Source: Glossina fuscipes
Lineage: Eukaryota > Arthropoda > Insecta > Diptera > Glossinidae
Reading direction: 5' to 3'
Assembly: GCF_014805625.2 (NCBI RefSeq)
Contig: NW_023998414.1
Coordinates: forward strand, 17,119,892 to 17,183,891
DNA length: 64,000 bases
Of this stretch, positions 46,280 to 57,909 are shown in pieces (position 1 is the stretch's first letter; each line of letters opens with the position of its first letter). The position numbers were made by a program, and so were the translations under genes. The notes beneath the pieces are model-generated. The model saw nothing but the letters and a program-made list of their open reading frames with translations, was not told the origin of the DNA and made no database searches.

Positions 46280-48250
46280 TTCGAATTTTATTTACTAAAA
46301 TACTGTGAAAAAAAAACATTGAATATAAAATATACCTGTCTAACCAAAATAGGATTTCTATTTAAATTATTTAAGTATTTAGTCCAACGAACAATTTAGT
46401 CAAACATATGATAAAACACAGCAATCCTTAGCAGATACAATATTATGGAGTCATATTTTGTCTTGCACTCAATATAGTGAGCACATTACTGGTTCGCACT
46501 AGCTTTGCAACTAGTCGGATCCATTAATACGAATTGTGTAGAAACTTAAATACAACCCGAGTTCATTTTTTATACGTCAGATGTAAGTTGATGTCATACC
46601 TTAAGCATAAACCTCACATAAATTTTTCCAATCACCTTAATTGAAGTCTTCGGGGTATGACTACGCTTCAGTTGTAAATAAAAATTAATTTTGAAATATC
46701 CCGACTATTCGAGACTTAGTTTGTAAGAAAACATCAGGTTGTGAATTTATAGTCAATGTAAGTTTTCGATCATACGACTCTCAAGCTTAGGTCTTTAATT
46801 CTTATCTTGTAGGTCTTCATGTCTTATCTGAGCAAATTCTGAAATTCTATAGCAATGTAAGTTCGGTCATTTTAATTCATTCCATTTCAACGCCACGTCA
46901 CTCTGTCTGTACATATTCGTTGCCAATGATAGTTGGCATTAAAAACGTAAATTTCCCATGCGACATTTTTTACCCGAGGTAGACCTATAGCTTATAAAGA
47001 ACAAAAGAAGTGAGCTCAAAAGGGCTAAAGAGAGCAAAAAAGTGTTAGATACTAAGCCGTTCACAAGTTAATTAAGTTACAATAATAACAATATCCGTTT
47101 TGGTTTCGGGATTAACTCGTGAACAAGTCCGTAACGGAAGATTAAATCAAAAGCTGTCCATAAATCAATTTATCTAGACTTGCGATGATCAAATCATGCA
47201 CATGTGAACTTGGCGAACCAGAAATGAAAATTCGCATCAATTCTTTAAAAAAAAAATGCTCAAACTTGTCGCTTAAGGTTTTCCAGAGGCTTTAATAGTT
47301 TGTTCATAAGCGATAATTCTTAAATTGTAGTGTTACGTAGGCAATCGGCACCGCGACCTGAAAGACCAATTGTACTTAATAATCAACCTTTGTTTGGACC
47401 CCAAAAGAAATAGTACTCGAAATTTCGTTTCTTGAAAAAACCGGACTTAACGTATTTCATATAATAATTATTTCTTTATCGCACATCTTTCAAGAAATGA
47501 GCGAAAACAAAGCCCAATGTTAAACTATTTTCCGTGGCAGCTAAACCCAGCTCCTCTGCATTCAAAATTAACATGAACATGGCGGACATGACGGTTAGCC
47601 CCCTTACTGTATGATCCTAACTACCCATTATCCTAACTTGGCAATTCGTTTTAAATTCTATCCTAAACCTAATTTCATCTTCAGCATGTCCTTGCATTCT
47701 GTAATGCAAATTTAAAACTCAAAAATAGATACCTAAGAAATTAGATTCGCCCAGGAGCCCTATAAAGTGTAAAGATTAACCAAGACACTAGGTAATCATT
47801 ATACAACATTTCGATGGCTTAAATTGACTTTTCATTTAATGAAAAGCTCATAAAATTCTATTTTACCTAACAGTTCAGATTGTATAAAGCAGATAAAGCA
47901 ATATTTTTTGATCCTGTGTTACATAGATGCCGTATTTAAAAAGTTAATCCAACATTTCACAGTCTTTATAGAGTCTATCAAGACTTTTGCTCGTTTTCGT
48001 AGACGTTTTAACCTTTTTTCGGCTCAAGATTGTTTCTATTGCCGACTTCTAAAATTGGTTTTGAGAGTTTTGTAGCTTGCTCTGCCGTCAGGTACCTCAT
48101 TTTTAATAAACCTAATTAAAAGATGAACTTTAGAGATCGTATTATGAACAATACGTGCAAACAAGAAATAAGGCGTTCCGAAAAAAAAAGGGGAAAACTA
48201 CAGACGTACCAACCTGATAGATAAACTAAGAAGCAGCCGAAGTAAATTCC
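46280..48250. other. No gene recognised
   Basis: About 2 kb of AT-rich sequence. A minus-strand stretch at 47980-48110 (MRYLTAEQATKLSKPILEVG) and a plus stretch near 47337 read as peptide-like segments, but they are short and unrecognised. No repeat family identified. Confidence 0.4.
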
Positions 48251-48257
48251 ATTTTGC

Positions 48258-48345
48258 GACCTGCTATACTAGGAATCAAAGCTGAGTCTTCCTTAAGTAT
48301 ATGTGCCTGACGTCCTAACCACATTATTACGCGGTACCCAATTCG
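48258..48345 (-). mobile_element. Possible tRNA-like SINE relic
   Basis: Minus strand: GTGGTTAGGACGTCAGGCAC (A-box-like; 48322-48303), then GCTTTGATTCCTAG (B-box-like; 48282-48269). GTGGTTAGGAC is typical of His/Glu/Asp tRNA D-arms. The rest of a cloverleaf is not evident. There is no second copy in the window. Confidence 0.35.
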
Positions 48346-48549
48346 CGCCTCTATAATCCCTGTTCAAGTCTTTAAAGTAAAAAAAGAAGAAAAGGAAAAA
48401 GATTTCAAATTTGAAGGAAAAACTAAAACTGATGCATGCTGTAAAATGAATTGTTGTTGCCGAAGTGTTTATGTACAATTTGTAATGGTAGGGTTCTCAA
48501 ATTATGCAATGAATATATGAAAGGAAAATATGTTCGTTTTATGCAAAAA

Positions 48550-48623
48550 TGGTATGCACTGCAAATAAGTTGCGAACCCACGACTTCAAAGTGGAATGTT
48601 GCATGCTGCTCCGACTAAGCACA
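48550..48623 (-). mobile_element. tRNA-Lys-like pseudogene or SINE head
   Basis: Minus strand: GCTTAGTCGGAGCAGCATG (48620-48602), a degenerate anticodon region, then GTCGTGGGTTCGCAAC. Eukaryotic tRNA-Lys(CUU) has GCTCAGTCGGTAGAGCATG and GTCGTGGGTTCGA in the same places, so the D and T arms are close to it. The anticodon arm does not form properly and the acceptor stem is not complementary, so it cannot be a working tRNA. tRNA-Lys-derived SINEs are widespread; whether this is a SINE or an isolated pseudogene cannot be decided from one copy. Confidence 0.55.
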
Positions 48624-48639
48624 TATTTAAATTAGAACA

Positions 48640-50290
48640 TACTTTAATGCATATTCCTATCGATGACAAGCATTTAATGCATTTTTTAACGCATACGTTA
48701 CCTATGGATATGTAAAGAATGCTGTCTGGAATTAGGCGGATTGATTGCATAATTTTTTTAATTTTTTCATTTCATTGGTAATACACCTAAAGCTTTGATC
48801 AGTGTAGGTCTTTGGCCCGAGAAACTTTGCCTACTAGAGGTCAAAATGTTGGTGTTTTTTCCCAATCCGTTAAGATTGGCATAGAAAATTCATGCTTCGT
48901 ATACCCAGTTTTGGCCGAATTGTATACATTAGATTCAAAGACGCATGTTTTACAAAACACGTTACATTGGTTTTTCTAAAGGGTTTTAAACTGAATTAGT
49001 ATTCGAATTGAATTTGGAACGCAAGAGTTATGAAAGTTATTCCGCTTTATACCTTTACTTATTCATTGTTTAGGAGGAATTTCTATATCTTTTCTATACG
49101 AACTTCGTATGTACGCATATACATATAGCATTTATTAAAAAAAATCTTAAGTCACATAGACACAGCTCAATAAACCCAATATATTGCGCTTATCAAATAC
49201 ATTGCTTTATCGACTCCTTGAAAGTTGCTTTGTATAGCTTGAATAAGTCTTGTTTAGAATTTTGGAGACAAATACCCGGATTAATACATTTACGCTATCA
49301 TTGTTGGAACGAAATTCTATAACTCTCACAAATATTATTATATGTATTTGATATAAAGAAAATCGATTATTTGCCTTAAGAAGAATTTAGGGGATAGCAT
49401 TTGCTGCCGTAGGATGTCATTGAGAATAGATTATAATAAAACGGCAAAAAGGCTTTACGCGTGGTTCGCTCGTAATTTACTAAAAGTGCATTCATTTGAA
49501 CGCTCCATTCAAGCATTTTTTTTGTATATATATGAACAGTAATTCAAGGGATGTCACCTACAGATGGAGGAACGATGATAATCAGGAATGGGTATAGGTA
49601 GAGAGAAGAAGGGAAGACTGAAATGATTTGAAGAATCGAAAGAAGGGCTTTTGCCGCCTACTTTGCCGCTTAGGCAACCTAACGGGCAAGGACGCCAATA
49701 CGTATGGGAAAGCGTTGTTTAAGATGCCCATGCCGTTATTTCCATTCAATGCTTTTAAAAGGCTATAACGATTACAGGTGTATATTGCTCAGTGGCATTG
49801 AACTGCTTGAATAACATTAATACGAAATATTATTAGCGATAGAAACGAGAATTTTTTAACAAAAATTTATGTCTGGCACTAATATGTTAAGATAAGAGTT
49901 TTATATACATATACATTTATATTTAAGTAAATGCCCATACACATAGGCATAATCAGCAATTTACGTGATGCATCTTGTAAAATAACGTCAGTAACTCTAT
50001 CCATTTTACGAGAATATCTCTCAATACGATGTGTTAGTGGCAAATGTTATTGCTGTTGCTACCCTTTTCGTCATCAAAATGCAACGCACACATGGATAAA
50101 TATCCTATACATGCATATATTTTATGCTCTTTCTACTTGTTTAAACGCAATAGGACATCAAGGATAAATAAAGGGTGACACATCGTTTTGGTATGTAAAT
50201 CAACTTTCATTGTTTGGAAAAATTGAAAACACGAAAACACATTTGAATGCTTACAACAACAGCAACAAGAACAACGAAAAATGCAGAAGC
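48640..50290. other. No gene recognised
   Basis: Short palindrome ATACGAACTTCGTAT near 49097-49111. The ORF at 49931-50167 (78 codons) has no recognised domain. Confidence 0.5.
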
Positions 50291-50295
50291 AAAGC

Positions 50296-50475
50296 AAAAA
50301 AAAAAAAAAAAACTTATAATCAAAATAATAAATTATCAAACCGTAAAGTACGAATAAGTCTTCATGTATATAAATATGAGTACGCGACGGACATACACAT
50401 ACAAACTTAACTTAAGCATAGATGTGGGTAACCTTAACGGTATGGAAGGGTGTTTTTTTTTTTTTTTTTTTTTTT
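50296..50475. repeat. Poly-A and poly-T tracts
   Basis: A run at 50296-50312 and T run at 50453-50475, opposite-strand homopolymers about 140 bases apart. Confidence 0.9.
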
Positions 50476-50479
50476 GAAT

Positions 50480-51620
50480 ATGGAAGAAAAAAAATATTAT
50501 TGAAATTACCCTCAAATATTAGCATGTCAATATTCAGATTGAATATGAAAAAAAAAAAAGAGAATATGAGAAAGAAGAACAAGAAGAAGAAATAAAATTC
50601 GACATTCTGTTACACGCTGTATAATCACGGTCACACACAACTACATTAACATCACATAGCAAAGGGGTACGTACGTGCATAAGCGAAATATCGCGCAGAT
50701 AGTTAATGGCAATTCGATACAGAATATTCGCGCAAAATATTTATTACACACAACCATCAAGAAGAAAAAAATAGAAAATGAAAAAAAGTAACAACAACGA
50801 ACCAAAAGGCAATATTCGCCTCAAAGCGAAGCTTATATATAACGATCCAGTCTTTACAGCATTATATTGTAAAATTCGTTTATTGTTTTGAAATAAGTGA
50901 AATGATCCGTTACGAAATACATACCTAAACCCGGAATAATCTCTGCGTTTGTTCAAAGCATATTTCGGCGAGTTACAAACGCAACGTTGAACTTAATAAA
51001 CCCAATTAATTTTGTTTTCATGCGAAACAAAAAAAAAAAAACAAAAATGCTAGAGATATGAGATGTCAAAGGATGGGTTGAGATGATTTAGGTGAGTTGT
51101 CTATGTGTAACAAAAAAAAAAAAAAAAAAAAAAATGAAAAAACAAAATAAAATAAAAAACACATAAATTGCAATTTTAACGAAATAGGATAAGAACAACC
51201 AAACATTGGATGAATGCATAAATAAGTGAACCGTTCGATGTATAAACATGACACCCAACTGTCAATAGATATTTCGCGGTTGCTTTTCTCTCTTTTTCAT
51301 TCTTTTTTTTTTTTTTTTTTCTCATAATGCTACAGCTTCACTGTGCAGCAGTCAGCCAGCGTCCTCTTATGCTAGTGTAATAGAGTGATGCTAGTTTGCA
51401 TCTTATATGCGAGTGCATATATATAGTTATGTAAATATGTATATAAATATGTGAATGTATTAGCGTATCTACGTTTATTTGATTTATGTCAAATCTTAAC
51501 GAGCTTCTGCTGGGTGGTAATTTCAATCCTTTTGATGCTATTGTTGTCATGGTTGTTTTTCTATGATATTCAAATGTCATTAGAATGATAAAGGTGTATT
51601 TATGTGTTCATGTGTGTGTA
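50480..51620. other. No gene; homopolymers
   Basis: A runs at 50548-50559, 51029-51041 and 51111-51134; T run at 51304-51320. Minus-strand frames here are Phe/Lys-rich artefacts. Confidence 0.6.
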
Positions 51621-51668
51621 TGTGTGTGTGTGTATATATATATATATGTATGTATATATATATATATG
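51612..51668. repeat. (GT)n(AT)n interrupted tract
   Basis: GT units then TA runs interrupted by TATG. Confidence 0.9.
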
Positions 51669-51859
51669 CATATGTGCACTCACATAGCTCATTGTTATAC
51701 GTATATATGTAGTCTCATGTAGTTGTTGGTGCGGTTGATTGGTTATTGTTGTTTCGAAGAAACTTTGATTGCATTTCTTATCATTAATCACCGGTGATCA
51801 ATAAATGTCACTAGAGTGAAATTTAAATTTTACACTTATTCATGCATGTCTGCATACGT

Positions 51860-51941
51860 ATCTATCTATCTATCTATCTATTTATCTATCCATCTATTTC
51901 TTTGCAGAGAGGAACTTGTATTGCCATTATATAGTATATAC

Positions 51942-51976
<35 letters not shown>
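51860..51976. repeat. (ATCT)n and (TA)n
   Basis: About six to seven ATCT units (51860-51890) and a TA tract (51935-51976). Confidence 0.95.
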
Positions 51977-52119
51977 TGCTCGTATATATAATATTATTGA
52001 TTCGGCTCTAACAAAGCACTTCTTCTCGACTGTATTGTTGTCCTAATTGATACAACTTTTCAGATTCTTTTATTCGTTTCAATTACTCTTGAGGTCCTTA
52101 AGTCGTAGATGTATAACAC

Positions 52120-52150
52120 AAAAAAAAAAAAAAAAACAAAAAAAAAAAAC
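52120..52150. repeat. poly-A tract
   Basis: About 28 A with a single C interruption. Confidence 0.9.
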
Positions 52151-52154
52151 CACG

Positions 52155-53195
52155 TTTATGAATGCAAAATAATATTTCTGCATTTGTTAATGTGCAAGAT
52201 CTTTCTCCTTCCAAGCTCCCTCATAACAAGATAGTAACAATTTTTTGTGTGTATGTGAGACACACAAGCACATCCTTACGTGCGTAATGCAGCATACAAA
52301 TCGATATGGCAATGCAATTATGAGCTACACAGTAGCAGTGGATATAAACTATTCATATTGAATATTGAAAAATCGGAATAGCAAACTAACAAAGTATTTG
52401 ATTTTCAAATTAGGAATCAAGAAAAAATAATAGATATTCGTAGCATTCATAAAAATAATTAAGAAGATATACAACACACTATCGCCTGTCTGTCGTGCAT
52501 ACTGAAATGTAGACGACAGATAATTAGAAAGTCAACCCAGAACATAATGAAGAATGCGATGGATAATAAGGATTCACGCTTGCTGATGCATTTCTTATTC
52601 TTCAATCTATCATTACCTGCATTCCAAAATGCTTGAACTTGCCCTAATACAGGATTGATGTGATTGCTTCTTGACATCGCGACTATATATTTTTTCATAA
52701 CGGATTTATTCTGTCTTCGACACTTGGATACATTAGATGGGCTTGTAAGTTGGATTCGGAAATTATCTGAAACCGTTTCCGTATTGCGGCCTTTTTGTAC
52801 CAACTTTTTGAACCATCCTCTCAGATAAGACGTAGTTTTCATCTGAATAGCTTAGTTAATAAGCAAAATTCTCATTTTTGGATATGAACGCAATCCACAA
52901 GTTATTTACGAAAGACCTTTACATTAGTAAATAGTAAAAAATTATCGTTTGGTGTAGTTTTGGGCTGATGGCATCGTAACTATATCTTTAGATATGAGTA
53001 TGCAGTTTCTGTTACCGTAAATTGTTAGGCATGGATGTTCACAAGACAACATTTGGTTTCAGGTGATGATTAGGTATTAGGTGATGATCTCTTAATAACG
53101 CAAATAATTCCAAGAAGTGTTTGCCTAAATCGCATGGTCACACCAAGGAACTGAGATTTGTAGAAGCCTTCCTTCACCTCTTGTAAGGTTTCTTT
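52155..53195. other. No gene recognised; 127-codon minus frame
   Basis: The minus frame 52459-52842 (127 codons) is among the longest in the window not made of repeats. It begins with a basic segment (KTTSYLRGWFKKLVQKG) and has a hydrophobic stretch near residues 90-110 (LLSIAFFIMFWVDFLIICRL). I recognise no family. It could be an old TE ORF or chance. Confidence 0.3.
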
Positions 53196-53205
53196 GATAT
53201 TGTCA

Positions 53206-53362
53206 GTCTATACCATATACCACATACCAGAGTCTGTTCATGCTTTAGAGACCAATATTAAGCGTGCTGTTGATGAAGAAAGGTCAGATTTATCAAACAA
53301 AGTGCTGATAAATAGCATTCATCGGGCTTGTTCCTCTAACAAGAGTCATGATCTCTCTCTTT
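53206..53362 (+). mobile_element. Possible DDE transposase tail (Tc1/mariner-like)
   Basis: The frame reads YHIPESVHALETNIKRAVDE, then SNKVLINSIHRACSSNKSHD, then a stop. In insect mariner-like and related transposases, the segment after the last catalytic residue commonly has a P-x-S/T-I-x-x-L-x-x-N-I-x-R block followed by a V-L-x-N-W-x-x-R-M block and a final GxHL. The order fits, but the match is loose and the catalytic part is not readable upstream. An A-rich/T-rich pair follows (53409-53460). Confidence 0.35.
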
Positions 53363-53633
53363 GAATCGTTTTTTATTTATTATCTGAATCCATCGAATAC
53401 CCTTGAAAATAAAAAAAAAAATCATATTTTTCTCTCGCAATTTTATTTTTTTTTTTTTTAATGATATCGCCTATCAGTCTCCTTCAAAAAGCCTATAGTG
53501 TGTGTTGATGAGGAAGTAACAACTGAAAGTTGAGAGAGCTATTGATCAAATTATAATCACAGGCCCGTGCCCAAACGTCTTCAAACAACGTTGACCTTTA
53601 GTTGAATATGTTTTTGTTATTTGACTTCTCAAG

Positions 53634-54010
53634 TATCGTTACTACGTTGATATGATTAAAGCCATCCAAAAGCAATATCTCCCGCCTGCTTTACACAAAT
53701 TAAGATGGGATGCTAACAGATCATTACTTCCGCATGAATATCCGCTACTTATAATCGATTTACTTAGTCTCGAACGTACAAGATTGATGCTTGGAATAGA
53801 CTTTTTAACGAAACTTGTTCAAAGCGATGTTTTGTCGTCGTCTGTGGTCCTGTAAGCTTCATTTCAATATTTCTGCAAAAGTGTTTCACAAGTGCGAAAT
53901 TTTCTCCCTCCTCGCTTGTAGGAGCATTTAATAACGCTTTTTTCTATTCCGCGGCTTATGTAAACAATTTAATGAGTTTCATTATTCAAATAATTGCTTA
54001 AGTTATGCCA
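53634..54010 (+). mobile_element. Non-LTR retrotransposon RT C-terminal remnant
   Basis: The end of a LINE-type reverse-transcriptase polyprotein. RYYVDMIKAIQKQYLPPALH fits the usual 'V..I..IQK.FL..AL' segment. HEYPLLIIDLLSLERTRLML fits the 'PPYE.RL.L..L.SLE.RR' segment, and GIDFLTKLVQSDVLSS the 'FI.KL..G.I.S..LL' segment. After a frameshift near 53855 come FNISAKVFHKCEIFSLLACR, two stops, and FRGLCKQFNEF, again typical of the region after the RT thumb. Layout resembles Jockey/I-like elements; the clade is uncertain. The RT catalytic core is absent, so this is a 5'-truncated dead copy. No poly-A tail was recognised. Confidence 0.8.
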
Positions 54011-54014
54011 TTAA

Positions 54015-54260
54015 AACTGCTGCTCTATATGTGCAGCTTCTGCTGCTGTAAAGGCTTTCGATTATTGTTTTTTGTGTATTCTCAGCTTTTTGGTAGGCGG
54101 GTCGGAACCACTTTTTCATAAAACTTTTAATTGTTTCTTGTATGCGAAATACCTGACTTTGTAAGACCAAATCCCATCTTTGTTATCTGAATCCCTCGTT
54201 CGTTTAACTTTCTGATGTTCTCCCATATGCGTAACATAGTGATGATCAAAAGGCAGTGGG
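54015..54260. other. No gene recognised
   Basis: Spacer between the LINE remnant and SINE-A copy 2. The 79-codon minus frame 54116-54355 overlaps the SINE and is not a gene. Confidence 0.5.
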
Positions 54261-54264
54261 GAAG

Positions 54265-54550
54265 GAGAAAGAGACAAGCAGTGGACGCAGCCTAGTGCAT
54301 GTGTTCGCAATCGGTAAGTGTTGTGTCTTTGTCGAGCTAAGCACGTAAGCTCCATTCAGATTTGTAGTCATATACACGTGTACTCAGTGGTTCGAATTCT
54401 CGTCTACTCGGCAGAACATTACGTGTGCGTATGTCCCAAACACTAGCCTCTTATTTTAATACCTCTAACCTTAAATCTTTCTCCAATGAAGAATTGGTAA
54501 GCAGACGGATATACCGAAATTAAAAAGGACAGACAAACGGATTGCTTTAA
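54265..54550 (+). mobile_element. tRNA-like SINE, family SINE-A, copy 2
   Basis: Leader GAAGGAGAAAGAGACAAGC, then GACGCAGCCTAGTGCATG (A-box-like, 54283-54302), GCAATCGGTAAGTG, GTCTTTGTCGAG, then CAGTGGTTCGAATTCTCG (near-consensus B box, 54386-54403) and a tail with GTAAGCAGACGGATATACC and GGACAGACAAACGG (54497-54542). The order matches copy 1 at 16060. The B box is better kept here; the A box is better kept in copy 1. This is the best evidence in the window that the two are independent copies of one SINE. Confidence 0.65.
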
Positions 54551-54551
54551 A

Positions 54552-54665
54552 CTAATCTAGAATTCATCAAGAATACATACACTTGACGGGGTCTTTCATC
54601 TGTATTTCTGAGGCTTGTAAACAGATGGACAAATCTACTATGTCCCTTCACTTCGGCCCCAAGAA
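54552..54665 (+). repeat. Possible 3'-type end, family R-like
   Basis: CTTGACGGGGTCTTTCATCTG, split around 54582-54602, then TATTTCTGAGGCTTGTAAAC, GATGGACAAATCTACTATGT. It resembles the generic fly-repeat 3' layout of a GGGGTC block, a CTTCTGxG block, TTACAAAC and a final TA-rich end. The match is weak and based on layout. Confidence 0.3.
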
Positions 54666-54669
54666 TTCG

Positions 54670-56005
54670 GTAAACAAGAATATAATTGAGTTTGCAGCTT
54701 GTTTATCATAGGGCTAAATGCATACGAACTTCTTTGTCTTTTCTTACAAAGCTTAGATTCCACCATCATGTTAACCCTATTCCTTAAAGTTTAGCGTAAT
54801 TCGTATCAATAAATGCTAGTTTTTTTTTGAATGAGAGCCTTATTTAACGATGGAATAAAATCCTTTTCAATCATTATGCTCGCCATCGTTAGCTATCCAT
54901 CGCCTAGCACTCTCCGACTTCGCGGTAGATTTCAGATTTTTCCCATAGAATACGCAAATCAATTTATCCTTTAAATAATGAAAATCGGCGAGCTTCTAGC
55001 TTTCGCTTACGGTAACGATTTGATTGCCAATATCGTTAGATCCTAAAACGAAATTGAATTCATACACTTCTTGCCTTTGAAAGCTTTATGTTAAAAACAC
55101 GACAATTACTAGGCCACAAAAGTTCTTCATCATCATTTGAAGCATTGCGCAATAGCACGCACGCAAATCAAATTCATGACGCATACCTGAAATATAGATT
55201 TCGTATGTACTGCTACTTTTTATGTTTAAACTTTACCATAAATAAAAATACGCACAATAACAGAGTTGCAATTCAATATTTTTCAATTTTCAGAAGAATT
55301 TTAATAAGTTGATCTCAAGTCTCGACTGTAGATATCATAAAGTAAAATATGTGTACCTTCTTGCACATGCAATCACGAGCACATGCCTTATGTTTTTCAC
55401 AATAATCATAATACGATGTATACAATACACGACATGTTGCAAGCAACTATCGTAAGTTTTATTTAAATTTGTTGTTTGTGGTGTTTTAAGAGTTTTCGTT
55501 TTATTTTCTACATAAGATCTTTTCAAAATAGTGAAATTTGAAAGAAAAACAAACTTAAAAAAAAAACACACACACACACACACAGAAAGATTTGTATACA
55601 CTCTAAGATGAATCGAAGATATTGACAGTATCAAGCGAATATAAAATATACATGTCATCATTCGACGAATGATAGTTGAATCTATATGATTTGTAGATAG
55701 TTAGCACCAACTTTCAACTAAAATCGACAAGTGCCTATTTATTCAAAACAAATAAATAAATAAACAAATAATAATACAATTGATCAATTAATTAGATTAT
55801 ATCTTATCGTAAATTAAATGTATCGCGCCAGTGTTAATTTATTATAATTTCTACAAATAACTTTGCCTAATTTTTACTTTATGAACGAAAGTTATTACGC
55901 ATTTTATCTAAAACCTCGCTTGAGCGCTTGAGTAATGTTGAAAGTGAGCATCATAGAACAAGTAAAAACATTATAGTGGACCACGACACACTATTGAAGA
56001 CCCTA
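54670..56005. other. No gene; one AC run
   Basis: (AC)n at 55566-55584. ORFs at 55088-55312 (+) and 55335-55661 (-) unrecognised. Confidence 0.5.
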
Positions 56006-56009
56006 AACC

Positions 56010-56300
56010 ACCTCAAAGTTATTCATAGAACGACTTTTCAAAGCAATGCGTTATTGGGAGAGTACTCGAAAAAGTGATTCAATCCTCTTCAGTCCTCTTG
56101 GCTAGTATACGTTAGTGCCTGCAATTCCCACAAAACATGTCAAAAACTGTGGCGTGCCAGGCTCAGCGCAAGAAAACGGAATTGACAGACGGACAGACGA
56201 GATCGATATAATAACAGGTTGTTCTGACTCAAGTCCTTCTGGGTGCGGAATACATTCACACAAACTTAACACACCACAAGCGGTGTGCGGTGCGCTTACT
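56010..56300 (+). repeat. Dispersed repeat R, 3'-type end, copy 3
   Basis: ATTCATAGAACGACTTTTCA, GAGAGTACTCGAAAAAGTG, TTGACAGACGGACAGACGAG, TTCTGACTCAAGTCCTTCTG, CATTCACACAAACTTAACAC. Every block has a counterpart in copy 1 (525-850) or in the 3' end at 40290-40620. It is preceded by GAACAAGTAAAAACATTAT (55958-55976), similar to the AAAACAAGTAA termini. The ORF 56115-56306 is inside the repeat. Confidence 0.7.
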
Positions 56301-56304
56301 GTGT

Positions 56305-57900
56305 AGACAGCATTTTGAATTATTATTAAATTTCCATCTCAACATTTGTTCGCGAAGTCACTCGCAATTCTGGACAAATTCGAATACACCGATAACCGAT
56401 AACAAGCGAATGCGAAACGAGAATATATTTAAAATTTCTCATGCAAAGTTTGTATTATGATGGTACGTTCGAGTAGAAAGACGACATAATCTAACTAATA
56501 CATGGTGCGCTTCAAAACTGTAGCAATGATTTTGTAGATGTAACTCTCTTTCCCGTGACATTGGTTCACTGATAATTTACTTATCGTCATAACGGCTACA
56601 CTAATGTTAGCTTTCTCCCGTTGCTGTTTATCATAACTTTTCACTATCTGATTAAAGTCTGGAGCATTAGCAAGATTTTCGTGAATTTTTAGGAAAACTA
56701 TTAAGATTTAAAGGACTTTTCATCCTTTTAGATAAATTTCGTACATGCGAACGAACTGCTATCTGTGCAGTGGTATTCGCTTTTGAAAGTTCAAAAAGCT
56801 CTTTGCATTCTTTACTCAAATTAATTATCTGTTCATTATTGCTATTCAAGTCACCACCGGCATTTTGACAGTTTGTTATATAATAATGCCTATCACATGG
56901 AAATCATCTTCTGTTTAACTCCAACTGCATTCTTAAACACAATCCGGAATCAACGATACCTAATACATTCGCCTTTCTTCAGAATCGATATATAAGAATC
57001 GAAATAATCGCCTAGAAAAACATCATCGTTTAGATAAAGAAATCTTTGCGACAAATTTGGCCTATGATGTGTAAGTGTGTCAATAATTGAGAAGAAGCTA
57101 GAGAAGGGAGATACCCCAATTTGGATGCGGAATTTAGAATTAATGTGGTACTACAGTTATCTATCTACAACAAAGCCCTAATCCTACGAATTTACTAAGT
57201 GATATGCTATTCCTTCGTTTCGAACGCGTACAATGTGTATCTAATTTCTTTACATCTATTATTATGATATACAACTGTTGATGTAATTCATATATTTTTT
57301 TTTTTTTTTTTAAATTCGCAAAAGCTCGCACGTTTCACAATCAGCTGATACTTAGCTAATTATAGAAAGCGTTACACCATTAACATCAACTTAAGCCCCA
57401 ATCATATTAATATCGCGTAAGCTGATTAAACCTACACTTTTTTTAAGGCTTGTACAACTTTAATTCTGTTGTGTACTTCTTGTTTAACATGAGTTATAGA
57501 AGAAACGATGCTCAAACTTCCTTGCTGCTTCTTACCTAGTCGCACTTTGCACACAAATTTTTTTTTCATCAAAAAAATTTATTCGCGCTTACACTGTCGT
57601 ATGCGCAAGTTTAATCGAAATTCACATAGTTTTGCGAACAATATGGATCGCTTTAATTGAGCTTTTACTTTAGCAAATCAGTCATGAGTGACGCCATACT
57701 CTCTATCTATTACCACCACATTGAAAAGAGAACACATTGCTTTCCGAGAAGGAGTAGCCTCTTATACTAAATTATTTCCAAAACGCTCTTCACAGGTACT
57801 TATCGATATCATTATCAATAGCATTACACCATTAATCAAAAGATAAAGTCGAGCTACTGCAATAGCAAATAGCAAAATATATTTAAAAAACAAAAAGAAT
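56305..57900. other. No gene recognised
   Basis: The minus frame 56667-56849 (SNNEQIINLSKECKELFELS) is peptide-like but short and unrecognised. T run at 57295-57312. Nothing else stands out. Confidence 0.45.
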
Positions 57901-57909
57901 TATTTACAT

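Noticed and set aside
47575..47650. A-box-like GACGGTTAGCCCC after CATGGCGGACAT, possible SINE
   Set aside because: No acceptable B box at tRNA-like spacing and no second copy.
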